Assembly: GCA_038248985.1 (NCBI GenBank)
Contig: JBBRWV010000003.1
Coordinates: 1 to 64,000 of the forward strand
Source: JBBRWV01 sp038248985
Lineage (GTDB): Bacteria > Planctomycetota > Phycisphaerae > WQYP01
Length of the DNA: 64,000 nucleotides
Direction of reading: 5' to 3'
Both the position numbers and the translations under genes were made by a program. Below the pieces are notes generated by a model. That model saw only the letters and a program-made list of their open reading frames with translations, did no database searches and was not told the DNA's origin. Of this stretch, positions 45,868-54,977 are shown piece after piece; within the stretch, counting starts at the first letter, position 1; every line of letters begins with the position of its first letter.

Positions 45868-46644
45868 ATGATGTTTCAGAAACTGACCCTGCACAAGTCC
45901 TTGTCCATTCTATGCGTGATGATGGCCCTCGCCCTCCTCGGCGGCTGCATGCCCAACGTGCAGAAGTTCCGCGAGAAGGGCATCTCGCTGTATCAGCAGG
46001 AACAATACGACCTCTCGCTGGCCGCCCTCGATACCGCCCTCAGCTACGATGAGCTCGATCCCGCCTCCAACACCTACGCCGGCTTGATCCACTATCGCGC
46101 CGGCAATTATGAGCAGGCGACTTATCACTTCAAAACCGCCCTCCAACGCGATCCCTCCAGTGAGGAAGCCAAGGCCGGCTTGACCTCGGCGTGTATCAAA
46201 CGTGGTAAACCCGACCTCGCACTGGATTACCTCGAACGCGCCAGCGAGATGGCCTTGACCGTCGAAGATCCGCGCTGGCGCAAAAACATCGCTAACCGTC
46301 GCTACATGCATCAGACCGACGAAAAACTTTTTCTCGGCAAGGTCGGCGATCGTCTCCGCATCGGTTCAACTTATGAAAAACTGGGCGATTACGACAATGC
46401 CCTCGTCTACTACAAAAAAGCTGAAGAACGCGAGCCCGACAATGTGAACGTGCTCCTGTCGATCATCTCAGTGTACGAAAAGGGCGGAAATAAGGCCGGT
46501 TGCCGCGAGTACCTCATCAAAACCTACCGCGTGGACCCCGCCGCCCCCGGCCTCGCGGAAAAATTGACCAAGCACGGCGTGGCCATCTCAGAAATAATCG
46601 GATCTGGCGCGGCACCCGCTCCATTGGTTACGCCCGTGAACTAA
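45868..46644 (+). CDS. TPR-repeat lipoprotein
   Basis: 258 residues. A lipoprotein signal peptide ends ALALLGGC (lipobox), followed by TPR-like helices: GISLYQQEQYDLSLAALDTAL, YAGLIHYRAGNYEQATYHFK, GLTSACIKRGKPDLALDYLE, GSTYEKLGDYDNALVYYKKA and LSIISVYEKGGNKAGCREYL. It is probably anchored in a membrane facing the periplasm as a protein-interaction scaffold. GGAGAG precedes the ATG. The following small membrane-protein gene starts 38 bp after its stop and is likely in the same unit. Confidence 0.88.
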   Translation: MMFQKLTLHKSLSILCVMMALALLGGCMPNVQKFREKGISLYQQEQYDLSLAALDTALSYDELDPASNTYAGLIHYRAGNYEQATYHFKTALQRDPSSEEAKAGLTSACIKRGKPDLALDYLERASEMALTVEDPRWRKNIANRRYMHQTDEKLFLGKVGDRLRIGSTYEKLGDYDNALVYYKKAEEREPDNVNVLLSIISVYEKGGNKAGCREYLIKTYRVDPAAPGLAEKLTKHGVAISEIIGSGAAPAPLVTPVN

Positions 46645-46682
46645 AAATACTCCACCAAGCCTGGCCGGAATTGCGAATCAAA

Positions 46683-47240
46683 ATGAACGAGGGATTCTCT
46701 GAACGTCTGGCGATCGAAGCCGCATCCGCACGGGATCGTTGGTACGCGCTAGCCTTCGCACGCTCGGAATCTCCTGCCGCAGCGGAACACCTTCTCTTGA
46801 AAATCGTGCGCGCAGTGCTGCAATTCACCACTGCGCAAACCGTCCGCCAGGTGGAAGCCGAACTCCTCCAACTCCCCATTCTTCGAGCCGACCTCGCCGA
46901 CCCAGCCGAATCCATGCCCGCTGACGTCTGGGCACGCCTCTCCGCCGCCATTCAGTTTGAAGTCGCCCAACGCCAAAGTATCACCGCCGACGGTAAAAGC
47001 GCCGCTACCGATCCGCTTCTCGTACCGAAAAAATCTGCCCCACGCGCCGACGATGAAGATGGCCTCGCCTGGTCCCCCTCGATACGTTTCCTTATCGTAA
47101 CCGGCACCGCCCTCGTCCTTGGCATCGTCCTGACCTTCTATATCGTTACGCGAAAATCCTCGAATCCGTTTCCTGCCACCGCCCCTCAATCCTCACCCGC
47201 CACCGCCCCGGCCACAACTCCGGCGATGACCGCACCCTGA
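46683..47240 (+). CDS. hypothetical single-span membrane protein
   Basis: 185 residues. A helical cytoplasmic N-terminal part (ERLAIEAASARDRWYALAFA ... VRQVEAELLQLPILRADLAD) is followed by a single hydrophobic helix (IRFLIVTGTALVLGIVLTFY) and a Pro/Ala/Thr-rich tail. The N-terminal region has the look of a small helical-bundle adaptor; no family recognised. No Shine-Dalgarno is seen before ATG 46683, and the frame stays open upstream into the TPR gene, so the start is uncertain. Likely cotranscribed with the TPR lipoprotein. Confidence 0.65.
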   Translation: MNEGFSERLAIEAASARDRWYALAFARSESPAAAEHLLLKIVRAVLQFTTAQTVRQVEAELLQLPILRADLADPAESMPADVWARLSAAIQFEVAQRQSITADGKSAATDPLLVPKKSAPRADDEDGLAWSPSIRFLIVTGTALVLGIVLTFYIVTRKSSNPFPATAPQSSPATAPATTPAMTAP

Positions 47241-47309
47241 TTGTGTCGATACAGAATAATCGACACTCTGCACCCTGCTTTTATCGTGTACAAAATTTTG
47301 GGAGTCATA

Positions 47310-48461
47310 ATGGACGACATTCACATTCCCCTCTCCAGCCCCGACATCACCGACGCCGAAATCAACGCCGTCGTCGACGTCCTGCGCACCCGCCACCTCT
47401 CGCTCGGCCCCAAAGGCCCCGAATTCGAAGACTGCTTCCGACGCTACCTCGGCGTCGATCACGCCATCGCCGTAAACTCTGGCACCGCCGGCCTCCATTG
47501 CTGCCTCCTCGCCTTGGGCATCGGCCCCGGTGACGAAGTGATCACCACCCCCTTCTCCTTCATCGCCAGTTCCAACGTCATCAAAATGGTCGGCGCTAAA
47601 CCCGTCTTCGTCGACATCGAAAGCACCTCCCTCAACATGGATGTCACCCGCGTCGAGAAAGCCATCACCGACCAAACTAAGGCCGTCCTCGGCGTCGAAG
47701 CCTTCGGCAACCCCGGCGAAATGGACCGCCTTGCCATGCTCGCCGCTCGCTACGAAATCCCCTTCGTCGAGGACTCCTGCGAAGGCCTCGGCTCCTCCCA
47801 CAAGGGCCGCAAAGTCGGCACCTTCGGCCGCTGCGGCGTCTTCGGCTTCTATCCCAACAAGCAAATCACCACCGGCGAAGGCGGCATGATCGTCACCAAC
47901 GACACCAAGCTCGCCGACCTCTGCCGCAGCTATCGCAATCAAGGCCGCGACCCCGGCAGCGCCGGCGGTTGGCTCAGCCACGACCGCCTCGGCTACAACT
48001 ACCGCCTCTCCGACATCAACTGCGCCATCGGCATCGTCCAGATGCAACGCCTCGAACACATCGTCGATGCCCGCCAGCGCGTCGCCCACAGCTACATCAA
48101 TCACCTGCTCGACGAATCTCACATCATCCTCCCCACCATCGATGCCCAAACCGTCATGAGCTGGTTCGTCTTCATCGTCCGCCTCACCGACGAATTCGAT
48201 CGCTCCGATCGTGACGCCATCCTCCTTTACCTTCGCAACCATCACATCGGCTGTTCCAACTACTTCCCACCCATTCACCTCCAACCCTTCTACGCCCTGG
48301 AATACGGCTACACTCGCGGCGATTTCCCCGTTACCGAATATGTCTCCGACCGCACCATCGCCCTCCCTTTTCACGGCGCTGTCAGCGAGGAGGACATCGA
48401 AACCGTCGTCCATCACCTCAAACAGGGCATTGAAATTCGCTTAAAGGCCAAAGTCGCCTGA
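47310..48461 (+). CDS. DegT/DnrJ/EryC1/StrS family aminotransferase
   Basis: 383-residue PLP-dependent sugar aminotransferase. Features: IPLSSPDITDAEI start, AVNSGTAGLHCCLLALGIG, GDEVITTPFSFIASSNVI, VEDSCEGLGSSHKGRKVG, and the catalytic Lys184 in YPNKQITTGEGGMIV, then GYNYRLSDINCAIG. It would aminate a nucleotide-linked keto-sugar for surface polysaccharide or a modified glycan. No other sugar-nucleotide genes flank it. GGGAG stands 5 nt before ATG 47310. The coding strand is extremely C-rich at third positions. Confidence 0.93.
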   Translation: MDDIHIPLSSPDITDAEINAVVDVLRTRHLSLGPKGPEFEDCFRRYLGVDHAIAVNSGTAGLHCCLLALGIGPGDEVITTPFSFIASSNVIKMVGAKPVFVDIESTSLNMDVTRVEKAITDQTKAVLGVEAFGNPGEMDRLAMLAARYEIPFVEDSCEGLGSSHKGRKVGTFGRCGVFGFYPNKQITTGEGGMIVTNDTKLADLCRSYRNQGRDPGSAGGWLSHDRLGYNYRLSDINCAIGIVQMQRLEHIVDARQRVAHSYINHLLDESHIILPTIDAQTVMSWFVFIVRLTDEFDRSDRDAILLYLRNHHIGCSNYFPPIHLQPFYALEYGYTRGDFPVTEYVSDRTIALPFHGAVSEEDIETVVHHLKQGIEIRLKAKVA

Positions 48462-48585
48462 TCGCCCGCGCTTACCGGCGACCTCACCTTCTCTAGCCTT
48501 CCTCCCCGTTTAGGGAGTTGCCCCAAATCAGGTTTTCGTGGATAGTTCAGGGGCCTCATCTCCAAATGGGTCCCTTGGGCTTACG

Positions 48586-51285
48586 ATGATGACTAACGGT
48601 GAAAAACCTTCGCCAAGCCGTGCGCTGATGCGCCACGCTGTTGGACCGCTCACCATTATTCTGGCCTCTGCGATCGCCTTGGGACTCCATGCGCTGGATA
48701 TTTACAGCGTTCCCAACCCGGGGACCTTGCTCACCCTCTTCCTCATGCTCGTCGCTCTCCTCGCACCGCCCGCGTCCGCATGGCTCAGTTTCGTCACGGC
48801 CTCTGCACTCATCTGGCCCCTGTTGCACCATCTTCAACCCCTGGGCAATACCGATTCTCCCACCCTGTTTGTGAACATAATCTTGGTATTTGCCGCGGTC
48901 GTCGCCATCGGCCAGTTCTTTCGCCGCCGCTATGTCCGCGCCTTGTCCGCCCCGCGCCATGCTGAACAGGAACTCTTCAAGGCCATCATGGCCTCCCTGC
49001 ATGATGCCATCGTCGAGACCGACTGGCAGGGGATCCGCAGCGTCAATGACAGCTTCTGCACCATGACCGGTTTTTCCCGCGCAGAACTCCTCGGTGCCAA
49101 ACCCCCTTTCCCCTTCTGGCCCCCCGAACAATACGCCTCCATCGCCACCGCCCTCGAAAGCTCCATGCGCGGCCAGCGTCTCGATTTCGAACTGGTGCTC
49201 ATCCGCAAAAATGGTCAGCGCTTCCCCGTCTTACTCAGCGTCTCGCGCATTCTGGATGGTTCCACAACCGCCCCCCGAATTCTCTACAGCTTTCGCGACA
49301 TCACCGAAATCAAGGCCGCTCACCAACAGATCCAGGACTTTCAGCAGCGCTTCGCCATGCTTGTCGAACGCACCCCCCTCGGCGTCATTTTTTGGAACAT
49401 CCGCGGCGAAATCATGGAATGGAATCCCGCCGCCGAACGCATCTTCGGCTACTCCTCCGCCCATGCCGTCGGGCAAAGCTGGAAAATGCTGGTCCCCGTG
49501 TACCTTCAGAACAAGATGGCCGCCACCTGGCACCAGATAATTGACCAGACTGGCCCCAATCGCACCGACTCCGAAAATCTCCATGCCGATGGCCGTCGCC
49601 TCTTTGTGGAGTGGTACACCTCCGTCCTCGTCGATGCCCAGGGCCACGTCGTGGGTGCCGCCTCCCTCTGCCACGATGTCACCGAACGCCGACGCGTCGA
49701 ACGCCTCCTCGCCGCTCAGGGCGAAGTGCTCGAACGCCTCGCGCTCGGTGCCGACCTCCCCGCCATCTTGCTCCTCCTGGTCAACATGGTCGAAGAGTAT
49801 CTGCCCGACGGAAAATGCGCCGTCCTCCTCGTGAATCCCGATCAAAAAACGCTGCACGTGGCCGCCGCCCCCAATCTCCCCGCCGACTACAACGCCGCCG
49901 TGGACGGCTTTGCCATCGGCCCCGACCTAGCCAGTTGCGGCACCGCCGCCCACACCCGCCAACGCGTCCACGTCAGTGACATCCCCACCGATCCCAAATG
50001 GGCGCCCTGGAAAGACCTCGCCGCCCGCCACAACCTGCGCGCCTGTCATTCCGAACCCATCCTCGCCCGCGTTGGCACCGCCCTCGGCACATTCGCTATC
50101 TACTTCTCCACCCCCCGCCTCCTGACCGCCTGGGAAATCACCGGCCTCGAAACCGCCTGTCGCCTCTCCGCCCTCGCCATCGAACGCCGCCGCGAAGAAG
50201 ATGCCCTCCGCCACAGCGAACTCCTCCTGCGCCGCCTCGTCGATTCCAATATCATCGGCGTCACCGTCTCCGATGCCCACCGCATCCACGACGCCAACGA
50301 CCTCTTCCTCGCCATGGTCGGTTACACCCGCGCTGAACTCCTCCACGGCGACTTGCAACGCTCCCGTCTTGTACCGCCCGACGCCGCCGCCGTTGAACAA
50401 CTCGCCGTATCCGAAATGTCCTCCCGCGGCGCCGCCAACCCCGCCAAAAAAGAGTATGTCCGCAAAGATGGCTCGCGCGTCCCCGTGCTCGTCGGCGCCG
50501 CCACCATCGCCGTCGATCCCTTGAAATGGATCGCCTTCGTCGTCGATCTCTCCGAAGAAAAACGCATCGCCGCCGAACTGCGCGACGCCCGGGAAGTCGC
50601 CGAAATCGCCAACCGCACCAAGGATCGCTTCCTCAAACTCCTCAGCCACGAACTCCGCAGTCCCCTCACTCCTATCCTCACCCTCGCCGGCCTGCTCAAG
50701 GACGACAGTCGCCTCCCGCCCGACACCCGCGCCGACATGGAAACCATCCGCCGCAACGCCGAAACCGAAGCCCGTCTCGTCGACAACCTCCTCGAACTGG
50801 TCCGCATCGCCCAGGGGCGACTCTCACCCGATATCGCCCTCACCCTGCGCAATATGCACGGAACCATGCGCGACGCCGCAACGGTCGATGCCCCGTCTGC
50901 CCCTTCCCAGGAAAACCTCGCCGCCCTCCGCATCCTCCTCGTCGAAGACCACGAGGATACCTCCCGCGTTCTCGCCCGCGTCCTCACCAGCCGCGGCCAC
51001 CACGTCGTCAAGGCCGCCACCTGCCGCGCCGCCCTCGCGGAAATCTCCGCCGTCCCCTTTGACTTCGTCATCTCCGACATCGGCCTCCCCGACGGTTCCG
51101 GCGTCGAACTCATCCGCGAAATCCTTAAGCGAAAAACCATCCCCGCCATCGCCCTCTCCGGCTTCGCCAGCGAAGACGATGTCCGACAGTCCCGCGAAGC
51201 AGGATTCATGGAACATCTCATCAAGCCCGTGGATTTCGACACCCTCTACGCCGCCATCGCCCGCCACACCAACCCCGCCAAGTAA
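48586..51285 (+). CDS. hybrid sensor kinase-like protein lacking the HATPase domain
   Basis: 899 residues: three or four N-terminal membrane helices (MASE-like, LTIILASAIALGLHAL ... LFVNIILVFAAVVAIG), PAS (ETDWQGIRSVNDSFCTMTGF), PAS (VIFWNIRGEIMEWNPAAERI), GAF (GKCAVLLVNPDQKTLHV), PAS (VTVSDAHRIHDANDLFLAMV), then HisKA with KLLSHELRSPLTPIL (His688). Only about 60 residues after the HisKA helices a receiver domain starts (LRILLVEDHEDTSRVL, phospho-acceptor Asp831 in ISDIGLPDGSG, Lys in LIKPVDF). The N, G1, F and G2 boxes of the HATPase_c domain are absent, so autophosphorylation is not possible. It may serve as a phosphorelay/dimeric sensor partner or be an internal-deletion product. Start ATG 48586 is preferred over GTG 48538. 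Confidence 0.88.
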   Translation: MMTNGEKPSPSRALMRHAVGPLTIILASAIALGLHALDIYSVPNPGTLLTLFLMLVALLAPPASAWLSFVTASALIWPLLHHLQPLGNTDSPTLFVNIILVFAAVVAIGQFFRRRYVRALSAPRHAEQELFKAIMASLHDAIVETDWQGIRSVNDSFCTMTGFSRAELLGAKPPFPFWPPEQYASIATALESSMRGQRLDFELVLIRKNGQRFPVLLSVSRILDGSTTAPRILYSFRDITEIKAAHQQIQDFQQRFAMLVERTPLGVIFWNIRGEIMEWNPAAERIFGYSSAHAVGQSWKMLVPVYLQNKMAATWHQIIDQTGPNRTDSENLHADGRRLFVEWYTSVLVDAQGHVVGAASLCHDVTERRRVERLLAAQGEVLERLALGADLPAILLLLVNMVEEYLPDGKCAVLLVNPDQKTLHVAAAPNLPADYNAAVDGFAIGPDLASCGTAAHTRQRVHVSDIPTDPKWAPWKDLAARHNLRACHSEPILARVGTALGTFAIYFSTPRLLTAWEITGLETACRLSALAIERRREEDALRHSELLLRRLVDSNIIGVTVSDAHRIHDANDLFLAMVGYTRAELLHGDLQRSRLVPPDAAAVEQLAVSEMSSRGAANPAKKEYVRKDGSRVPVLVGAATIAVDPLKWIAFVVDLSEEKRIAAELRDAREVAEIANRTKDRFLKLLSHELRSPLTPILTLAGLLKDDSRLPPDTRADMETIRRNAETEARLVDNLLELVRIAQGRLSPDIALTLRNMHGTMRDAATVDAPSAPSQENLAALRILLVEDHEDTSRVLARVLTSRGHHVVKAATCRAALAEISAVPFDFVISDIGLPDGSGVELIREILKRKTIPAIALSGFASEDDVRQSREAGFMEHLIKPVDFDTLYAAIARHTNPAK

Positions 51286-51328
51286 AAACTCCCGCCCCCA
51301 CAACTTCCGCGCGCCGTCGCCTACCCCC

Positions 51329-51601
51329 TCACCCCTTATCCAAATTGCTCCCCAAATTATTCCCCAGGATGCTCCCTGTATCCAGCGGCTCCACCCTCAC
51401 CCCCTCCGGCGTTGCCGTCAATTGCTCGATCCGCTTCTCCGCCCGATCCAGAATCCCCCGGCACCGCTTCACCAGTTCCATCCCCTGCTCGTATTTCGCC
51501 AGCGATTCCTCCAGCCCGATCTGCCCCGACTCAATCGCCACCACGATCTGCTCGAGCTGCGCCACCGATTCTTCAAACGTGATCTTTTGTTCTTTTGCCA
51601 T
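51329..51601 (-). CDS. xseB: exodeoxyribonuclease VII small subunit
   Basis: 90-residue XseB; with XseA it degrades single-stranded DNA from both ends. The diagnostic block TFEESVAQLEQIVVAIESGQIGLEES (seen as FEExxxxLExIVxxLE and LEESLxxYExG) and the coiled-coil continuation LVKRCRGILDRAEKRIEQL are complete. The frame extends 14 codons upstream, but ATG 51601 after AGGGAT gives the family N-terminus. It lies 78 bp downstream of xseA on the same strand, as is common. Confidence 0.94.
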   Translation of the reverse strand: MAKEQKITFEESVAQLEQIVVAIESGQIGLEESLAKYEQGMELVKRCRGILDRAEKRIEQLTATPEGVRVEPLDTGSILGNNLGSNLDKG

Positions 51602-51679
51602 ATCCCTAAGTCTCAAGGTTCCCGTGAAAACTTGCAAGTCCAAACCAACGCCCTAATCCTGCGCCCCAATCCCGCTCCT

Positions 51680-53218
51680 TCAAAACAGCCTCTGCTGCTT
51701 CAGCTTCCCCACCGTCGATTCAATCGTCCCGTCCGCCACCCGCGTCCGCAAAATATCCCCCGTGACCACGTCCGCCGCGCTCCGAATAATCTTCCCGCCC
51801 TGATCCGTCGTAATCGAATAGCCCCGCTCCAGCACCGCCTGCGGACTCACCATCCGTAGTTGCTCCGCCAACGATCCAACCCGCAACCCCACACCACTCA
51901 TCCGCCCGCCCACCGCCGCGCCCAGCATCTCCTCCAAACGCTTCACCCGATCATGCAACTGCGGCAACCTCCGCCCCGGCGACGCCCGCTCCAGTCGCCG
52001 CCCCGCCCCGCTCAGCCGCTCACTCCCCGCGCGCCTCGCCGCGCCCACCACCTCCCCCAAATTCCGCTGCGCCTCCTCCACCCGCCGCCACCCCTGCGCA
52101 ATCGCATGCCGCGGCTCGATCCGCTCCACATTCCGCGTCAACTGCTCCAGCCGCACCATCCGCCGCCGCAACGCTTCCCGTATTCCCTGCGTCATCGCCC
52201 CCGCCAGCGCCTTCCCCTCCGCCCCCGCCAGCTCCACCATCCGCCCCATATCCCGCGTCAGCAAATTCCGCATCCCCTCGATCTCACCCCCAATCGCCCG
52301 CACATCCGGTATCGTCAACTCCGTCACCCCCGTTGGCGTAGCACCACGCAAATCCCCCACCAGATCCGCAATCGTCGTGTCCGGCTCATGCCCAATCCCC
52401 GTCGCAATAGGAATCCGTGACGCCACAATCGCCCGCGCCACCGCCTCCTCATTAAACGCCCACAAATCTTCCAGCGATCCCCCGCCTCGCACCAGCAAGA
52501 TCAAATCCGCCTGCAGCTTCTCCTGGTGCCGATTGATCTTCTGAATCGCTCTCACAATCTCCGCCACCGCCTGCTCCCCCTGCACCCGCACCGCATACAG
52601 CATCGTGTGCAATCCCGGATACCGCCGATACGCCGTCGTCAACACATCATGCAGCACATCCCCCGTCCGACTCGTCACGATCACCACCCGCTGCGGCAAC
52701 CGCGGTATCGGTCGCTTCCGACTCGCCTCAAACAACCCCTCCTCCCGCAACTTCACGCACAATTGCCGAAACGCCAGCTCCAATGCCCCCGCCCCCAATG
52801 GCAACAACGTCTCCACGTACAACTGCAACTTCCCCTGCGGCTCATACAATTTCACATTCCCCCGCGCAATCACCGTCATTCCATCCTTCGGCTTAAACTT
52901 CAGCCGCGCCAGCGCATCCTTCCAGATCACGCACGGCAACTCCGCCCCCGGCTCCTTCAACGTAAAAAAAGCATGACCCCGATCATACGTTCGAAAATTC
53001 GAAATCTCCCCCTGGATATACATCACCGGTGGCAGCGTCGCCGCCAGCAACTGCTGCAGCATCGCGTTGATCCCCCGTATCGACAGCGGCCGCTCCGCCG
53101 TCCCCCCCGGCAGCGCAAATTCCTCGAGCGCATCCTCCAGCGCATCGTCGATCAAATCCTCATCGAGACTCTCATCCTCCCCGCCATCATCGCCGGCATT
53201 TCCATCAACACCCTTCAC
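51680..53218 (-). CDS. xseA: exodeoxyribonuclease VII large subunit
   Basis: 512-residue XseA. An acidic 40-residue N-terminal extension (GGEDESLDEDLIDDALEDAL) precedes the OB fold (YIQGEISNFRTYDRGHAFFTL), then the catalytic core with VTSRTGDVLHDVLTTAYRR, LVRGGGSLEDLWAFNEE and GIGHEPDTTIADLVGD (metal-site residues), a long coiled coil, and the C-terminal GYSITTD segment. The GTG start overlaps the stop of the upstream gene (GTGA), which fixes the start and implies coupling with the DUF218/transpeptidase gene. xseB follows. Confidence 0.95.
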   Translation of the reverse strand: MKGVDGNAGDDGGEDESLDEDLIDDALEDALEEFALPGGTAERPLSIRGINAMLQQLLAATLPPVMYIQGEISNFRTYDRGHAFFTLKEPGAELPCVIWKDALARLKFKPKDGMTVIARGNVKLYEPQGKLQLYVETLLPLGAGALELAFRQLCVKLREEGLFEASRKRPIPRLPQRVVIVTSRTGDVLHDVLTTAYRRYPGLHTMLYAVRVQGEQAVAEIVRAIQKINRHQEKLQADLILLVRGGGSLEDLWAFNEEAVARAIVASRIPIATGIGHEPDTTIADLVGDLRGATPTGVTELTIPDVRAIGGEIEGMRNLLTRDMGRMVELAGAEGKALAGAMTQGIREALRRRMVRLEQLTRNVERIEPRHAIAQGWRRVEEAQRNLGEVVGAARRAGSERLSGAGRRLERASPGRRLPQLHDRVKRLEEMLGAAVGGRMSGVGLRVGSLAEQLRMVSPQAVLERGYSITTDQGGKIIRSAADVVTGDILRTRVADGTIESTVGKLKQQRLF

Positions 53219-54780
53219 TCGCGAATCTCCACCTGCGTGCCCAGCGGAATGATCGCATACAGCTCCTCAATATCCTCGTTGCTCAGCGCAATGCACCCCG
53301 CAGTCCCCGATCGCCCTTCCGCATGTCCATGAATAAATATCTCGCCCCCCAATTTCGTGTACCACAGCTTCTTCTGATTCTCCTCCCGCGTCAGATCGCT
53401 CTCCAGCGCCTTCAAAATCTGCTCGTATTCCCCGCGCGAAATCAACCCCTTCGTCATCCCCCGCTCCGCATACTCCCTGTTCGGATAATCCAACCCCATC
53501 GACAAATGAAACTTGCTGTCCGGATTGCGGAACACCACCCGGAACGTCCCCAGCGGCGTCCGCCGATCCCCCTCCTCTTCCTTATCCCCATCGCTTTTGC
53601 CCGTGATACAACTGTATCTTTTCACCAGCGCCGGCCCATCAAACAACTCCAGCGTTCCGGTCTTCTTGCTGATCAAAATTCGCGGCGACTGCAACTTCAT
53701 GCTTTCTCCCTTGGCCGGCCTGTAATCCGGATTATAGGTATACACCGCCAGCCCCACTATTTCCCGCAACACCGCCTTGGGCTCGCTCGTAATCCACGCA
53801 CCACGCACCGACGGCACAAGATAACACTCCATCCCCACCTCCTTGAAACTCAAGCCTACCCGCGCCAGGTGCGACTCCGACGAAACCGCCGCCACCGTCC
53901 TGTACCCTCGCTCCATCATGAACCGCTTCGTGTTCGTCGCCGTCGCCCGCGTGTTAAACCCGATCGGATCCAGCGTAATCGCTGACTCCGGCACCCCTTC
54001 CTTCACGCACAACCACTTCATCGCCGATGGCTCATCATAAATCTCCCCGTTCGGCTCCACACGCATCGCCCCCGACAACAGCAAATGCCCCGCCATCCCC
54101 TCCTTGTACATCTCAATCGCCGCCAGCGTTCGATCCCGCAGGATCGGCGACGGACGCCCCTCCGGCGCATACATCCCCAGCACCACCGCCACATCCACCC
54201 GCTTGCTCGGCACCCGCGCCGCACTATGCACCAGAAAATACGCCGCCCCCGCCACCATCACCGCCCCGCACCAACCATACAACGCCATCTGCCGCCACCG
54301 CGTCGTGCCACCCGTCGCCGCCAGCTTCCTCGCGATCCTCAGCCACCGATACGACCCGTAAATCCATACCGCAAAAATCGGCGCCAGCATCAGCGACATC
54401 GGTAGGGGGGGTGAAAAATACCGCTCCCCTCCAAAATGCATCCACAAATAACGCAACCCATCCACCACCAGCAGCCCCAGCATCACCACCGACGGCACCA
54501 GCGCCCTCCGCCCCCACTTCGCCGACATCGCCTCGTTCCGCCACTTCGGCCGCCACAGCCCCGCCAGCACCGGCCCTCCCAGCAGCGGCACCATCAGCAC
54601 CGACAACACCCACCCAATCTGCACCACCCCGCCCATCACCCATCCCATCCACCGCAAATCAATCCACAAATCAAACCGCCACGTCAGCAGCGAAAACACC
54701 GCCAGCACCGATACCAGCACATGCAGCATCCACGTAAAAATTCTCAATCTCTGATCGTGTGACTTCATCAAACCGCGCAT
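53215..54780 (-). CDS. DUF218 (YdcF/SanA/ElyC-like) - L,D-transpeptidase (YkuD) fusion, membrane anchored
   Basis: 521 residues. Four to five N-terminal membrane helices (about 12-190) precede a DUF218 domain (about 195-345; VDVAVVLGMYAPEGRPSP, HLLLSGAMRVEPNG, VSSESHLARVGLSF), then a YkuD-type L,D-transpeptidase domain (about 365-521) with IFIHGHAEGRSGTAGCIALS and catalytic Cys496. Both halves are linked to envelope or peptidoglycan biology, so it would act in the periplasm on murein. The Arg usually after the GC[IV] motif is Ala here. Its stop overlaps the xseA GTG start. Confidence 0.86.
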   Translation of the reverse strand: MRGLMKSHDQRLRIFTWMLHVLVSVLAVFSLLTWRFDLWIDLRWMGWVMGGVVQIGWVLSVLMVPLLGGPVLAGLWRPKWRNEAMSAKWGRRALVPSVVMLGLLVVDGLRYLWMHFGGERYFSPPLPMSLMLAPIFAVWIYGSYRWLRIARKLAATGGTTRWRQMALYGWCGAVMVAGAAYFLVHSAARVPSKRVDVAVVLGMYAPEGRPSPILRDRTLAAIEMYKEGMAGHLLLSGAMRVEPNGEIYDEPSAMKWLCVKEGVPESAITLDPIGFNTRATATNTKRFMMERGYRTVAAVSSESHLARVGLSFKEVGMECYLVPSVRGAWITSEPKAVLREIVGLAVYTYNPDYRPAKGESMKLQSPRILISKKTGTLELFDGPALVKRYSCITGKSDGDKEEEGDRRTPLGTFRVVFRNPDSKFHLSMGLDYPNREYAERGMTKGLISRGEYEQILKALESDLTREENQKKLWYTKLGGEIFIHGHAEGRSGTAGCIALSNEDIEELYAIIPLGTQVEIRE

Positions 54781-54977
54781 CCCTGCCTCTGAATGAACCT
54801 CCTCAAGTATACCCGCTCCCTTTCATCGGCGCTTCCCCCCCAATCCCTCAACCGCCCCCACGCAAAAGTCCTCCCCCTTCAAGCGCACCGCCGCACCGCC
54901 GCGTCCGCCAACCCCGAGCGCGTGGAACGCTATTGGCCCGGCGATCCCGATGGCTCGATCCTATTCGCCCTGCCGTC

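Noticed and set aside
47193..48416. 407-codon minus-strand frame over the aminotransferase gene
   Set aside because: Antisense shadow of a well-conserved PLP enzyme; no motifs.
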